Positions 35,517 through 52,300 of a stretch of DNA of 64,000 nucleotides are shown here, one piece after another (the stretch's first letter is position 1; every line of letters begins with the position of its first letter). The notes under the pieces were generated by a model. It worked only from the letters and a program-made list of their open reading frames with translations, was not told the origin of the DNA and did not search any database. The DNA lies in the NCBI GenBank assembly GCA_036873135.1, contig JAPTYO010000007.1, forward strand, positions 28,874,763 through 28,938,762, given 5' to 3'. This DNA comes from Clarkia xantiana subsp. parviflora. Its lineage: Eukaryota > Streptophyta > Magnoliopsida > Myrtales > Onagraceae. The position numbers and the translations under genes are program-made.

Positions 35517-38257
35517 ATGGCGTCGAAGCTGCTGAAGCAACTATTTGATGTCTCTACTCGGTCCAGGATTCGGATCGGATCACGGCAACGCCTGAATGCC
35601 TCCACAACTTCAAGGCTCTTCTCCACCACCGTCGCCTCTCCCGATCCCCTCTCCCCAGCTAGCTCACCGAAATTTAAACCTAGAAGCAAAAAGGAACCAA
35701 TTTCTTCCGTCAAGGATCCGGAAATTATCAAATTCTCCGCCATTGCTGATACCTGGTTGGCCTTCTAAGTTTCCTATTTTCTTCTGCCAACAGCTCCTGG
35801 ATTTTGTTTTGGAACTGGGTTATAACTTTGGACGTATCTTCATGAACTAGGTGGGATTCTGAAGGTCCTTTTAAGCCTCTGCATTTGATGAATCCGACTC
35901 GCCTTGCTTTCATCCGCTCGGTTCTTTGCCGCCATTTCAGGTAATTTTGTTCAAAGCCTTCGCCCCTCCTGTGATTGAGCTGAATTGTATATTCATTTTG
36001 TGCTTTGGCTTCATTTTTCTGTTTTCTCAGTCTTATTTAGTAGCTTAATTGAGAATTGAAGTTTAACTAACGAACAAAGAGTTCGTTGAAATAAGCTGTG
36101 AAAGAGCAGTTTTATGAGTTAAGAACCTATAAGCACAGTCTTTCAGATTTCAATTGGTGATATTTGCCATTCAATGCCTCTAACTGTCAGAGGAACAAAA
36201 ACATGTTTTTTAAGCATCAAATAAGCCTAAACCATAAGCAACAAATTTCTTACTTCGTAAAAGTGTAAAGTAAACACGTTTTTGTTGGTTAAAATGCCAA
36301 AATCAGTCGAAAAAAGTGAAAAGCAACAAATCTGATAGTTGGGACACCAAATATCAACATTTTAAATCTAAGACAGCGATTACCGACATGAGCTATAGCT
36401 GTACTTCCTACAATTTCTAGTACCAATAGGATAACCTTCGATTTATGGCGTTTGATTGGAAAGGTTGCACCTTTCTCCTACTGATCAACTTTTGTGTTGC
36501 TGTAAGAATTGGATAGCTGATTGTTGATCATGTTTGGCTGAAAGATTTCAATAGGAGAAATGGGTGACCCGGGTTTGTTTTGCGGGTTTGTTCGGATTCA
36601 GCATCTGCTACTTCCACCTTTAGAAAATGATGATTACTTTAGTTCTTCTGGTTTTTAATGGTTTGACAGTTTCAGTTAAAGATGTGAACCAAGCTTTGAT
36701 ATTGCCACTGATCATACTTTCTTTACTTGAATCTCTTGTTTTAGAAAGGACCCGAACTGTGCTAGGCCCTTCGAAGGATTGAAGTTTATAGACGTTGGTT
36801 GTGGTGGTGGAATCCTTTCCGAGGTACTTTATTCATACCGTACTTAGAAGTTTTCTCAAGTGATTCGACATCATTTGCCTTCTTGTTATAAATAAGTTTC
36901 CTCAGTTTACTTATGCTGACATTTCAAAATTCAAACCACTTGTTGTTTCGTTGTTCCTCAGCCATTGGCTCGGATGGGAGCTGCAGTTACTGGAGTCGAT
37001 GCCATTGACAAAAACATCAAGATTGCACGTCTTCATGCTGTATGATCATACTTATTCGGTTTTCTTTAACTTTGATGAAATCTATATAACCTAGCAAACC
37101 ATCCAAAGGTTCCCGATATATTTGCAGAACATACATTTCCTGTAAAATGCAGAAATTAAGAAACCCGATTTCTTGATCTGCCATTTACGATGAATTACTT
37201 TGATGCAGGATTTGGATCCGGTGACTTCAAATATCGAATACTATTGCACAACTGCTGGTAATTAACCCCAGGATAGCTACGGTAAAATAAAACTCTTAGA
37301 GACTATCGAAATCCTAATCAGTTGCATTCGCATTAACAGAGAAGCTCGTTGAGGAACAGCAGAGGTTCGATGCTGTGATTTCTTTAGAGGTATTGCTCTC
37401 TTTTTATCTGAGCTTCTATTGAAGGAAAATATTTAGGCTTAAGAACCTAAAAACAGTCTCAACTAAAAGGCCACGTTGCTAATCACTGTCCCAGATTTAA
37501 AATGTTGATATTCGGTGTCCCAACTATCGGATTTGTTGCTTTCCAGTTTTTTCAACAGATTTTGGCGCTAAAATTGGTTTTTTTATGGCTTCTTCATTCA
37601 CACTAGTATTTGAAGTAATTGGTAATTATTTTCAATTCCATGTTAACTAAACACACATTTTGAGTGAAGGTAATTGAGCATGTAGCAAACCCGGCTGAGT
37701 TCTGCAACTCGCTCTCGGCACTGACTTCCCAGGACGGAGCTACCATTATGTCAACCATCAACCGTTCCATGAGAGCATACGCAACCGCTATTGTTGCTGC
37801 AGAGTACATTCTCCATTGGGTATTCTCCTATCTTCACATTTATTTACTAGTAACAAATTAGATTGGTAAAAGTTAGATTTTTCATAGCAATTAGCATTAG
37901 GGATGATCAAAATTGACATGTGCCTAAACCGGGTATATACGTTAACTTACTAAACCTCGGAAACACAGCTTCCAATAGGTACGCATCAGTGGTCGAGCTT
38001 CCTTACACCGGAAGAGCTGATACTCATTCTACAAAGAGCCTCTATTTCCGTAAGATAAAACCGACTGTCTTCTTCTTTTACCGAGTATCTGTGAATTTGA
38101 ACTATGTATATGGCTAAATCGTTTACTCTATTTGCTCGGGTTTCAGGTGAAGGAGATGGCCGGATTTGCGTATAACCCGTTGACGGGACGGTGGACTCTT
38201 TCAGATGATATCAGTGTAAACTTCATTGCATATGGAACTAAGAACAACAGCCAGTAA
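35517..38257 (+). CDS. COQ3: Ubiquinone biosynthesis O-methyltransferase, mitochondrial
   Basis: COQ3 transfers methyl groups from S-adenosylmethionine to the two ring hydroxyls in ubiquinone synthesis, at the matrix face of the inner mitochondrial membrane. Nine exons: 35517-35755, 35851-35940, 36745-36823, 36962-37039, 37209-37257, 37340-37389, 37670-37819, 37969-38049 and 38147-38257. All have GT-AG borders and together encode 308 aa. The N-terminus is rich in arginine, serine and threonine without acidic residues, as in a mitochondrial presequence. The SAM-binding motif I is [19 protein letters not shown]. Later Coq3 blocks include [13 protein letters not shown] and [13 protein letters not shown]. 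Length and order match Arabidopsis At2g30920. Introns 2 and 6 hold MITE sequence. Confidence 0.95.
36117..36405. mobile_element. MULE-type MITE relic in COQ3 intron 2
   Basis: It begins GAGTTAAGAACCTATAAGCA and carries the family interior (ACATGTTTTTTAAGCATCAA, TCTGATAGTTGGGACACCAA). It ends near AGCTATAGCTGTACTTCC. It matches the better preserved copy at 43216-43579. The ends are eroded and no TSD was found. Confidence 0.7.
37436..37585. mobile_element. MULE-type MITE half-copy in COQ3 intron 6
   Basis: It starts GGCTTAAGAACCTAAAAACA, continues GTCTCAACTA and GATATTCGGTGTCCCAACTA, and stops after about 150 bp. This is the left half of the element at 43216-43579. Confidence 0.7.
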
Positions 38258-38338
38258 TATAAGTGTAAATGTAGCAGGAGCAAAAAAACTGTTTTTTGGT
38301 TGTTGGAATCAGAATATGGAGATTGCTCTTTTTTAAAA

Positions 38339-38951
38339 GGGTTTATGGGTCTTTTGGTACATTATGTTTATACACTTTTGGCTTTTGGTACAACATGTTT
38401 GAGTTTGCTTGTTTTTGGTATACGTTTGTCAATTGTATACTTTTGATCCGACCGTTAATCGACCGTTAGAGTTCACCATTAAATAGTCACGTGACTTGCA
38501 CATGTCTAGCCCTAAATTTTGATTTTGTTCTTCCTAACTTTCTAATTTTGCAATTTAGCCCTTAAACATTTTCAACCGCACCCTAGGACTAAATTGGCTA
38601 GGTCATACCATGGCGACCCTAGACATGGTCCGACCTAGCCATGTGTCAGACCATGACTAGGTTAATTTAGTCTTAGGGTGCGGTTGAAAATATTTAAGGG
38701 TTAAATTGCAAAATTAAAAAGTTAGGACAAAAAAATTGAGGACTAAATTGAACAAAATCAAAATTTAGTGCTAGACATGTGCAAGTCATGTGACTATTTA
38801 ACGATCAACTCTAACGGTCAACTAACGGTCGGACCAAAAGTATATAATAGACAAACGTATGTACAAAAAATAGGTAAAACCAAACATACGGTACAAAAGC
38901 AAAAAATGGACATACATAGGATACATAGGACACCAAAAAACCTATAAACCC
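38339..38951. mobile_element. Foldback element downstream of COQ3 (613 bp)
   Basis: The two halves are inverse copies over most of their length: GGGTTTATGGGT and its inverse ACCTATAAACCC at the tips, then motifs such as CTAGACATGTGCAAGTCATG in both orientations. The flank TTTTAAAA on each side is a possible 8-bp duplication but is itself a palindrome. The halves face each other almost without a loop, so a transcript could form a long hairpin. Confidence 0.75.
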
Positions 38952-38959
38952 TTTTAAAA

Positions 38960-39810
38960 ATAAAAACTTGATTAATTTTTGTTCTATAATTTCACGTGTT
39001 TCTAAATATCAGCCTCTGAAATAATAAAATAAGTTCCGTTTTTTTTTTTTTTTTGGGTAATTTAAATAATTTCCGTACTGGTTTGTCCGATAATATAAGG
39101 ATAATGTGAGAAATAGTCCTTTGTATAATGTATATTTGTATATATCTTCATCTCTTTATGGGTGTTTTAGTAAAAAAACCCGTTTAACGACTTGTATTTG
39201 ACATTGACGGAGTATCTTTGACAGTGACGGCGTTTCTTAACGACGTTCTCCCGCCAAACGGCGTGTTGAATTTTCTTGGGATTAGGGAAATCGGATAATC
39301 CACGTCACCATCTCATTATCCACAGCCGTCATTGAATAACTTTGTTGTTGTGTATCCCAAGGAGATCTATCTAATCCTTGCACGCCTCTACATGCTTATG
39401 GATATGGTTGGGTATAATCAAGCCCATTGTTGTTTCTTATACTTGTCATTATTTATTTTACTCGAACTTGAATTCAACTGATTTTAAGTTCGTGCTTAGG
39501 TTAGTAATACACTCATCGAGCTTGATTAATTCGGTTCACCAAATTTAAAATTGTCTAAATTTGTCTCAAGTTTGGTTTGAATTAAATATATAATATGAAG
39601 TTCTAAACAAAATTTAAGTTCAAACTCGACTTTAAGTATGCTTAGGACAAAAAAAAAAAAAAGGCTTGAATAGAGTCACAGAAATTTTTGATTGAGTATA
39701 ATGAATTCGTACTCAGTTAAATACCAACTACTAGAAAAAGCTTATCTTGATTCGAAATTTAGTAAATTAAAATTCAATATATCCACTAAATTGATTTCGA
39801 ATAACTCACT
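38960..39810. other. Spacer, nothing recognised
   Basis: AT-rich sequence between two foldback elements, without coding support. Confidence 0.4.
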
Positions 39811-39819
39811 AATTATTTA

Positions 39820-40350
39820 GGGTTAATAACTAAAAAACTGTCCAAGGTTTACCCTATGTTAAAATTAGGTGTCTGAAGTTTGAAATGTTAAAATGGAGTG
39901 TCTCAAGTTTCATTTTTGTTGAAATTTGGTGTCTCGGTGTGATTACTTTAGAAAAGTCAATTCCGACGAAACCGTTTGTCAAATTCGAGCTCTCATACAT
40001 ATTCCCTTCTCGTCATCTTACCGGGACCGTCACCTAAAAATTTGGTCACATCCGGGCAAGTAAATCTCGCTCTATTTTCCTTGGAAAATGGCTCCACACC
40101 ACTCTTCTAGAAACTTTTTTTTTAATATTCAATTTTTAGGTGAAATTTGACGATTTTATGAAAAGTAAAGAGTGATGGATTATGATTGGGTTGGTGGGTT
40201 GATAAAAATGATTGAATAGAGATGAAAAGATGCACAAAGACACCAAATTTCAACAAAAATGAAACTTGGTACAGTCCATTTTAACATTTCAAACTTCAGA
40301 CACCTAATTTTAACATAGGGTAAACCTTGGACAGTTTTATATATTAACCC
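39820..40350. mobile_element. Mutator-type MITE with 9-bp duplication (531 bp)
   Basis: TIRs of about 110 bp are over 90% identical (GGGTTAATA...CTGTCCAAGGTTTACCCTAT). An exact 9-bp duplication AATTATTTA flanks it at 39811-39819 and 40351-40359. The 9-bp duplication and long TIR indicate the Mutator (MULE) superfamily. Its right end lies about 195 bp before the citrate synthase start. Confidence 0.87.
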
Positions 40351-40545
40351 AATTATTTAACTCATAATTGAGCACCGTCAGAGATGCACAGTAGCTGATT
40401 TTACACATCTCTCCCTCTACTTCCTTCTCAGAAGACTCCACAACGACACGTTTAAAACGAAAAGTTTGGATCACCGGAAATCACCCAAGACAAGTCATTA
40501 CCTTCTTCCCCTCCAGTTCTGCAATTTCGTTCCAGAAATCTAAAG

Positions 40546-44825
<4,280 letters not shown>

Positions 44826-45015
44826 ACGCGATTTCGGTCGGACTCGAAATAAGTAAGCCTGCTTCTCTTCATTCATCATGAAGGAAGGAAAAGACAATAT
44901 ATATGATATGGTGTTTCTTAAAAAGAAGAAGAAGAAGAAGAAGATAGATGGGAATGCTTTAGCAAAAGAGATATTCATCTATATTTGTATGTTGTTTCTG
45001 ATACTTTGACTTTTG

Positions 45016-45021
45016 AATAAA
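45016..45021 (+). terminator. Citrate synthase polyadenylation signal
   Basis: AATAAA lies about 190 nt after the stop. Confidence 0.5.
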
Positions 45022-45389
45022 TATTAGTGTACGTCAGTACTCGTGTTATAATGTTCAACTTGAATCATGACAATATATTTTATTTTTTCAGTTTTATAAT
45101 TCGGTCAGGTGCACATTCCTTTTTTTTGTTTCTACTATTAGGAGGACAACTCCCGTTATATGTTTGTGTTGCATCTAGACTAACTAATATTAACATTCTT
45201 TTTTTGTTTCCAGTGACCTATTAGGAGGACAACTCTTGTTATACATCTAGATTAAGTTATATGTTTGTTTTACATCTAGACTAACTAGTATTAACACTTG
45301 TTCAGTCCGTAACAAATAAACAAACTCTCTAACGTTTATGATACATGGACTCAAATAATTTAGACAAAAACTATATAAATAGAAGAGTT

Positions 45390-46100
45390 AAAAGGGTATT
45401 TTTGGTACCACATGTTTATATAAAATCCACTGTTCATATCATATGTTTTTTTTTTACCAACGGTTTTCATTTTGTACCGTTTTCATACCATCGTTAGTAT
45501 TCCGTAAAAAAATGGCTGTTAAATGGAATGTGCCATGCACGTGAGCAGCCCAAAACTTTCATTTTTGTTCAATTTAGTTCCTCTAATATATCCCTAACTT
45601 TTGTTTTGTTCAATTTAGTCCTAAAATTTCAAAACCAAACCCTTCACCCAAATTGACCTGGTCGGACCTAGCCATGGGCTACGTCCGACCCTGGCTCGGA
45701 GTTGCCTGGGTCCGACGACCTCGAACTAGGGTCGAATCTAGCCATAGGCTAGGCCCGACCCTGGGTCAGGGTCGCCTGGGTCCAATGACCTAGGCCCATC
45801 GAACCTAGCCCATGACTAGGTCAGGCTAAGTTAATTTGGGTGAAGAGTTTGGTTTTGAAATTTTAAGACTAAATTGAACAAAATAAAAGTTAGGGATATA
45901 TTAGAGGAACTAAATTGAACAAAATTGAAAGTTTTGGGCTGCTCACGTGCATGACACATGCCATTTAACGACTATTTTTTACGGAACATTAACGGATGTA
46001 TGAACAGTACAAAATGGAAACCGTTGGTACCAAATTGGTACAAAAAAAAACATATAGTATGAACAATGGATTTTGTGTAAACATATGGTACCAAAAGTAC
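45390..46100. mobile_element. Foldback element between citrate synthase and the receptor kinase
   Basis: Two arms of about 250-300 bp are inverse copies (GGTACCACATGTTTA, CACGTGAGCAGCCCAAAAC, AAACCAAACCCTTCACCC and their inverses). They surround a GC-rich centre of about 180 bp built of CCTGGGTC/GACCTAG-type repeats (45655-45830). No clean TSD was found. Both flanking genes end toward it, so it sits in a convergent intergenic space. Confidence 0.75.
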
Positions 46101-46389
46101 CATAAACAAAAACTAAACACCATAAATAATACCATATTAAGTTAAGCATTTGGCCGAACCAAAATTATCGGGCTAATAAAGAGCAACCATCTCTCCATTT
46201 CATCCGAAAATCAATCGATAATACGGGGATGTAGTCAAATCACAAATATCGTGCTCAAATATCTACACACCTAAGGTGCAGGATTGACTTCAACAAGTTT
46301 TAATGTGTGTGTATATATATAAAGCATACCATATAATTTATGTGCAATTTGTGTAGATATTATAAACAAACAACCCATTATCCTCTTAA

Positions 46390-49300
46390 TTATCCTTCCT
46401 CCTCCATGCTTGAGGAATGAGTACAAGGGCCATGATGATCTTCTGAGGAGCTATGAGTTTGGCTTGGATTCTGCCAGAAATGGTTCCTTAAGGTTCTGCA
46501 TTTTGTGTTCAGTGTTGAAAACCCCACACCAGACAGCAAATCTCGTACTGCAGTTTTGCCCTCAAGCATACTAACCACTTGGGTCATTGTCGGCCTCAGT
46601 GTCGGGGACGCGTTGGTGCATAGCAAAGCCACGTTTAACATCAACATCGCCTCCTCGGACGAATACTCCGAACCTAAACTAGGATCTACTAGTTCCAACA
46701 AGCTCCCTCTCTCTTGCATAACATAAGCCTACACAAATTAAATCACACTCACCACCATCAATGAAGGCTTGCATGTGTAGTCGAGCTAAATTTTCAACGG
46801 TATCAGAGCAGGCAGGTTCAAATCTCGTTTTCACTCACGAGGAAGTAAAATGTTGTTCATAAAACATCAGTTCAATGGTGGATGTTAAACTATGAATAAG
46901 AGCGCTTTATCGAATGATTTGAATAAGGTTCTTACCCAGTCGAGAAGGTATTCAAATTCTTCCATGGGTCTATAGTTTGTATTACTTTTCCCGCTCACAA
47001 TCTCCAAAGCAACCACTCCAAAGCTATAAACGTCTGCCTTGACGGTTAAGCAACCGCGCATTGCATATTCAGGAGCCATGTAACCTCTGCATGTGAATAA
47101 GTACTATATGTTTAGTTCTTTCACGAGGAGATCAACCAACTAAAATTAGAGTTGTAGATGAAAACTAACATAGTTCCGGCAATTCTGGTGCTAATGTGCG
47201 TATGACCATCCTCGAAGAGCTTTGCCAATCCAAAGTCGGAGATCTTTGCGTTGAAATCTTTATCAAGAAGCACATTGCTAGTCTTGATGTCTCTATGCAC
47301 AATCTTCAGTCTTGATTCTTCGTGAAGATAGGCTAAACCTTTCGCAATGCCGAGGCAGATCTTTTGCCTTGTGGCCCAATCCAAATTCATTCTACATGAT
47401 GCATCCTTCCCTGCATGCAAAAATTGATATTAGAAATCTGGAAACTGATCATTTTCATTTAGACGATAAATTAGACAAGCAATTAATCTCACCAAAGAGG
47501 GCGCGTGAAATGCAATTGTTCTCCATATACTCGTAGACAAGTAACAGCTGGTTTCCCTCGACGGTGCAGCCATATAACTTTACGAGATTCGGGTGCTGTA
47601 GTCCAGATATCATGCCTATTTCATTTACAAATTCATGATTTCCTTGCTTAGACTTTGATGAGAGCTGCTTTACTGCAATTAGTGTTCCATCTGACAGTAG
47701 ACCCTAAGTTCAACAAAACTTAATCAGATTAGTCACAAATATAGAGAAAATTTGGTGTTTTATCCGTGACAACTCGAAGGGTGAAACACGATATTTACCT
47801 TGTAAACTGAACCAAATCCTCCCTCTCCAATTTTATTTGCAGGGTCGAAGTTCTTGGTAGCTGCTTTCATTTGTCTAAGCGTAAATAACCCCGTTTGTAG
47901 ATCTAGACTTCTAAGCTCTACATATAGGAGTGAAAGTTCTAATTGAATAATCTTACTACCCTAAATTATTGGTTTTGATAAGATTGTCATATGTTATAGT
48001 TATTAATAGTAAGATGTACCATGCTTATGAAAAAAGATTTATTAGTTTTAAGTGTACCTTTATCTGCAGCAACTTTGCCTCCAAGCCAACCTTTTCTATA
48101 CATAATGGCTAGGATGATGATGGAAAGACACAATGCGGCCATTCCTGATCCAACCACGGCAGGAAGATAATTATATTTGTCATCAACTGAAGGCGGCTTG
48201 AAATCTACACAATAGGAAGCAAAAGAATGCAACTAGCTTTATCAAAGATTTATAGTAGGAGAAGTTTTGCTGCAAAATAATATATATAGCTTCGTAATTC
48301 ATAAATGTTAGTCTAAAATAGATTGGAGAAGTAAATCGACTTACTTGAATGTACCGATATAGCTGATATTGATGGTCCATAAACTCCTCTTAATGGAATG
48401 CCTGTAGTTCCTCTCCCCGCCCAGTAAAAATGGATCTTTAATGTATTGCTCGTTATGTTAGTCCTGAATGTTTTCACAATCGGCTTTCCGGTACGTCCGG
48501 CTTCATCCACAATATTGAAGTCTTTCAAAACTAATTTCTCCTGCATTTTACAAAATACTTAGTTCAAGTTTATAAGCCATGCAACCAAGAAGGGAACTTT
48601 ACTTGAATGCCAAGTTACCTGAATGTAGACGTCAAATATCCGCCTGCCAAGACTGTTGAATGTATTATCGTTAGAGAACCGTATCTCTGCAAAATGGAGC
48701 TTGACGGTGTAATCTCCATCCCACAGACAAAGACCGTAGTAGGTAAGAGAAAGGGGAGAAACTCGGGATGTTGTGTAGAGTTCTAAATCCGCAGCAGAGA
48801 CATTTGAAAGAGATGAAGTATTTGACTCAACGTAATCATCTGAGTCGATATCATTGTCCATGAAGTTTCCAGTGCTACTAAGTGCCCAGCCCAGTCCATC
48901 ATAATACATCGAAGCACCTCTTTGTTCAGAATCACCTTCATACTTGTTTCCACCAACAGTTGCTCCTTTTCCTCCGCAATTGATATACATGGAGGATCTA
49001 TCTGCAGCACATATGCATATACAACCAATGTTACAAGGTTGAAATGCTATTTATATCGGTCTAACAAAAATATTGTATCGAGTTTCACCATCGAAAAATT
49101 GGGGATACTTACAGAGGCTTTTTGGAGCATTACATGGGTAGTTCCTTTTAAGGCATGAATGGACTTTACTCCTACAATAAAGTCAAAATTAAGTGCAATA
49201 CTTGATACCACTAAATTAGACACCACTGAGTAAAGATATGATGAAATATTTGCAAAACCTTACATTTTAGTGGTTGGTGAGTAACTTTCAACCAAATTCC

Positions 49301-52300
49301 TACAAGCACAAAATAGTATATGCCATATTGATGAGAATAAAAAAGGGCATAAGTCACATAACCTAGTATAAACAATGATAACAACACAAAGTGAATATAC
49401 TCACACACTCCCTCGAGGACATTCATCACGACTTGAGCTGTCCCAGTTGAAGTTATTGTAAGATATATCCCTATAAACCAAAAATTGAAGCTAGAATTTT
49501 CAGCAAACTTATGCGACTCGTGCATTATACTTCAATAACTATGCAAAGGAAATGCTGCTTACACGTTTTTGTTTCGACCGAGAACCCATGAGGGTACTGA
49601 TCCTGTGAGATTATTTGATGTCAAGTAACTGCAGGAAATAAACTTCAGTTAAACAAATGCAGGAGAAATAACAATCGACTGTTCTAATAGATGCGTGATT
49701 TCAGTAAGGAGACTTCTTACAGAAAATCGACTTTGTCAAGTTCGGAGAATGAAGAAGGGATCTCTCCGGTCAAATTGTTAAAACTCAGATCTCTGCATAT
49801 TTATGATGAATAATTGAGTAAGCTGAGTAAAAAGCCTATAGTTATCAAACATTGTAAACACAAGAAGATTAATGACTATATATGAGGCTCTCATCTTACA
49901 AATTCTTAAGCTTTTCCATGTCGCCAATATAATCTGGTATCTCACCATGAATCAAGCACTTTCTGAGTATTCTGTATTTCGGAATTATGTTAACTATCAA
50001 ACTAAATTTATCTAGTGATCAATATTAACTTGAAGAGGAAGGTAGCAAAAGTGTGAGATGAACCAACTCACAAAGTCTTCAGGGATTTCATACTGATCAA
50101 GTTGGGAAATTTAGAACTTTCTCCTTTCAAGTCAGTGATCCTCCTGAAAAGTGTGCAAAGTGTTAATTATTCATGGTGTTCTTGCACCATTGAATTTATA
50201 ACATCAAAATAAAGGCTAGATGATGCCAAATACATACAAATCATTCAAATTCGTCAATCTTGAAATGCTTGAAGGAATTGGCCCTTGCAGAGAACAACCC
50301 ACCATTTGTCTGCAAGTTGTAGCAAAGAGATTCAGGATACGTCAACAATGTATGATCAACATGAATGAAATTAAATTCATCAAGAGGAACAGATATTAAC
50401 TATATTCACCAAAGAGCTACTGATCCAACAACTTACAACTTTGCAATGTTTTTCCACTCTCCAATGAATTCCGGTATCTTGCCGCTGAAGTTATTATCAT
50501 TTATTCTCCTATTTCCATCAAGAGAAAAGTAGAAAACACGAAGAATAAGCCGATAAGATCATTGAACGGATCATCTGTGTGAATGACAATGACACCTATT
50601 AACTCACAAATCATCCAAGTTTGTCAACTTGGAAAACTCAGTTGGTAACTCTCCAGTGAAGCCATTAGATGATATGATTCTGCAACATAGATCAACATCC
50701 TGTAAACAACTTACAGAAGAAAATGTAAGATAAAGTTCTCAATAAAACAACTACAGCTCAATTACAAAGCATTACAGTTTCTGTAAATTGACCAAATTTC
50801 CAATCTCTGGTGGAATCGGTCCACCGAAGCTGTTTCCTTCAATGCTCCTATTATGACAAATACAATCATCTTCTAGGACACGCAACAATACAAAACGATA
50901 CATATATGTAGATATATACAAGCGAGATTTGATTTGACATACAGGTTTCTGAGGGTGGTGATTTTGGTAAGTACTTTGGGAAATGGCCCTTTCAACTTGT
51001 TCCCCATTAAAGAGCTGCCGTGAGGAAAAACAAGATCAACAATTCAATTTCACGAACATCAAGAGATTAAAGAAGCATTGTGAATCAGAAATGTCACTTA
51101 CAGTTCCTCTAAACGCAGGGTTGCCCATTGTGAGGGTATAGAGCCAGTGAGGCGATTCTTACTAAGATCCCTGCGATGTTTGAGATCAATAAATCAATAA
51201 ATTTGCTACTAAAGTTGGATAAGGAAGAAATGAACACCTGGAAGGGTCTAAGTTTCTAAAGGACTGAGAACGCACAGAAATTTGAGGTATTGGAGCTTGG
51301 AGAACTCCGATGGCACGACGCCAGTTAGGTTTTGTGATTTCAGAGCTCTGCAACCAAATTCAAATTGAAGAAGAAACAGTCATAACTCATCAGCTTCATC
51401 AATAATAATGGGGAAAAAAAAAAATGAAAATTGGCGCCTTTTCCGTTCTAATGAACCGTTTCTTACTTAAAAAACGTTTCTTAGACGAATGGGCTCCTCC
51501 GTTATTGTAAACACGTTATGGGCTTGCACTACGTCTAAATGCGTGTCCATTATTCTCATTTTTGTTTTACTAAGGTTAATTGAACAAATTTGGTAATTTA
51601 AAGTGAGTTCTCTGTTTTTTTAATTAAGTACAACTCACTAATTATATTTAGATTAGACAGAATATTTAATAAAATCAGCAATTTGTCAATAAAAGAAACA
51701 CGAATTAGTAAATTGTCTACAAAAACTTCAGCTAAAAATTCATTTTATGCACAAACTTCAACTAGAAATTTGAAAATTAAATATATATTAGAAAAAAGAA
51801 TAAATAAATTAACTATTAGTGACGACTCTAAACTCATTCCACTTCGTAATGTTCGATCTCTCTGTCTTATAATTAGAGGTTTTTTCAGAACATATATATA
51901 TATATTATACTAGAAGTGTGTGTAAAGTCACATCACTAGAGTAATGTATAAATAGTAATGAAGACCATAAGTATATCCAGCAGCCTAGTATAATTAAGAG
52001 GTCGGAAATTTAATTTCATTCGTCCTGATTATATCTGACATATTATATACGTCAGACGGAATCAAATATTTTAATCAAGTACAACCTAAAAGTTTTTAAA
52101 CCTGAAACTTTGGAATACATGAAATTAATAAGCGTTACTAAATGACCGAATGATGCAATTAATTAAGGCGCCGACAACTAATATTAATGGACGTAATTAC
52201 TAAATTAAAAATAGGGAACCAAAATAGTGCAACGCGGTTTGTGTACGTGGACAAGGAAATCTACAATCTTAGCCACCAACCAACCAATAGTCCAATACGT

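Noticed and set aside
46790..46830. GGTATCAGAGCAGG resembling an LTR primer site
   Set aside because: It lies in a normal intron of the receptor kinase, with no LTR ends or retroelement coding sequence nearby.
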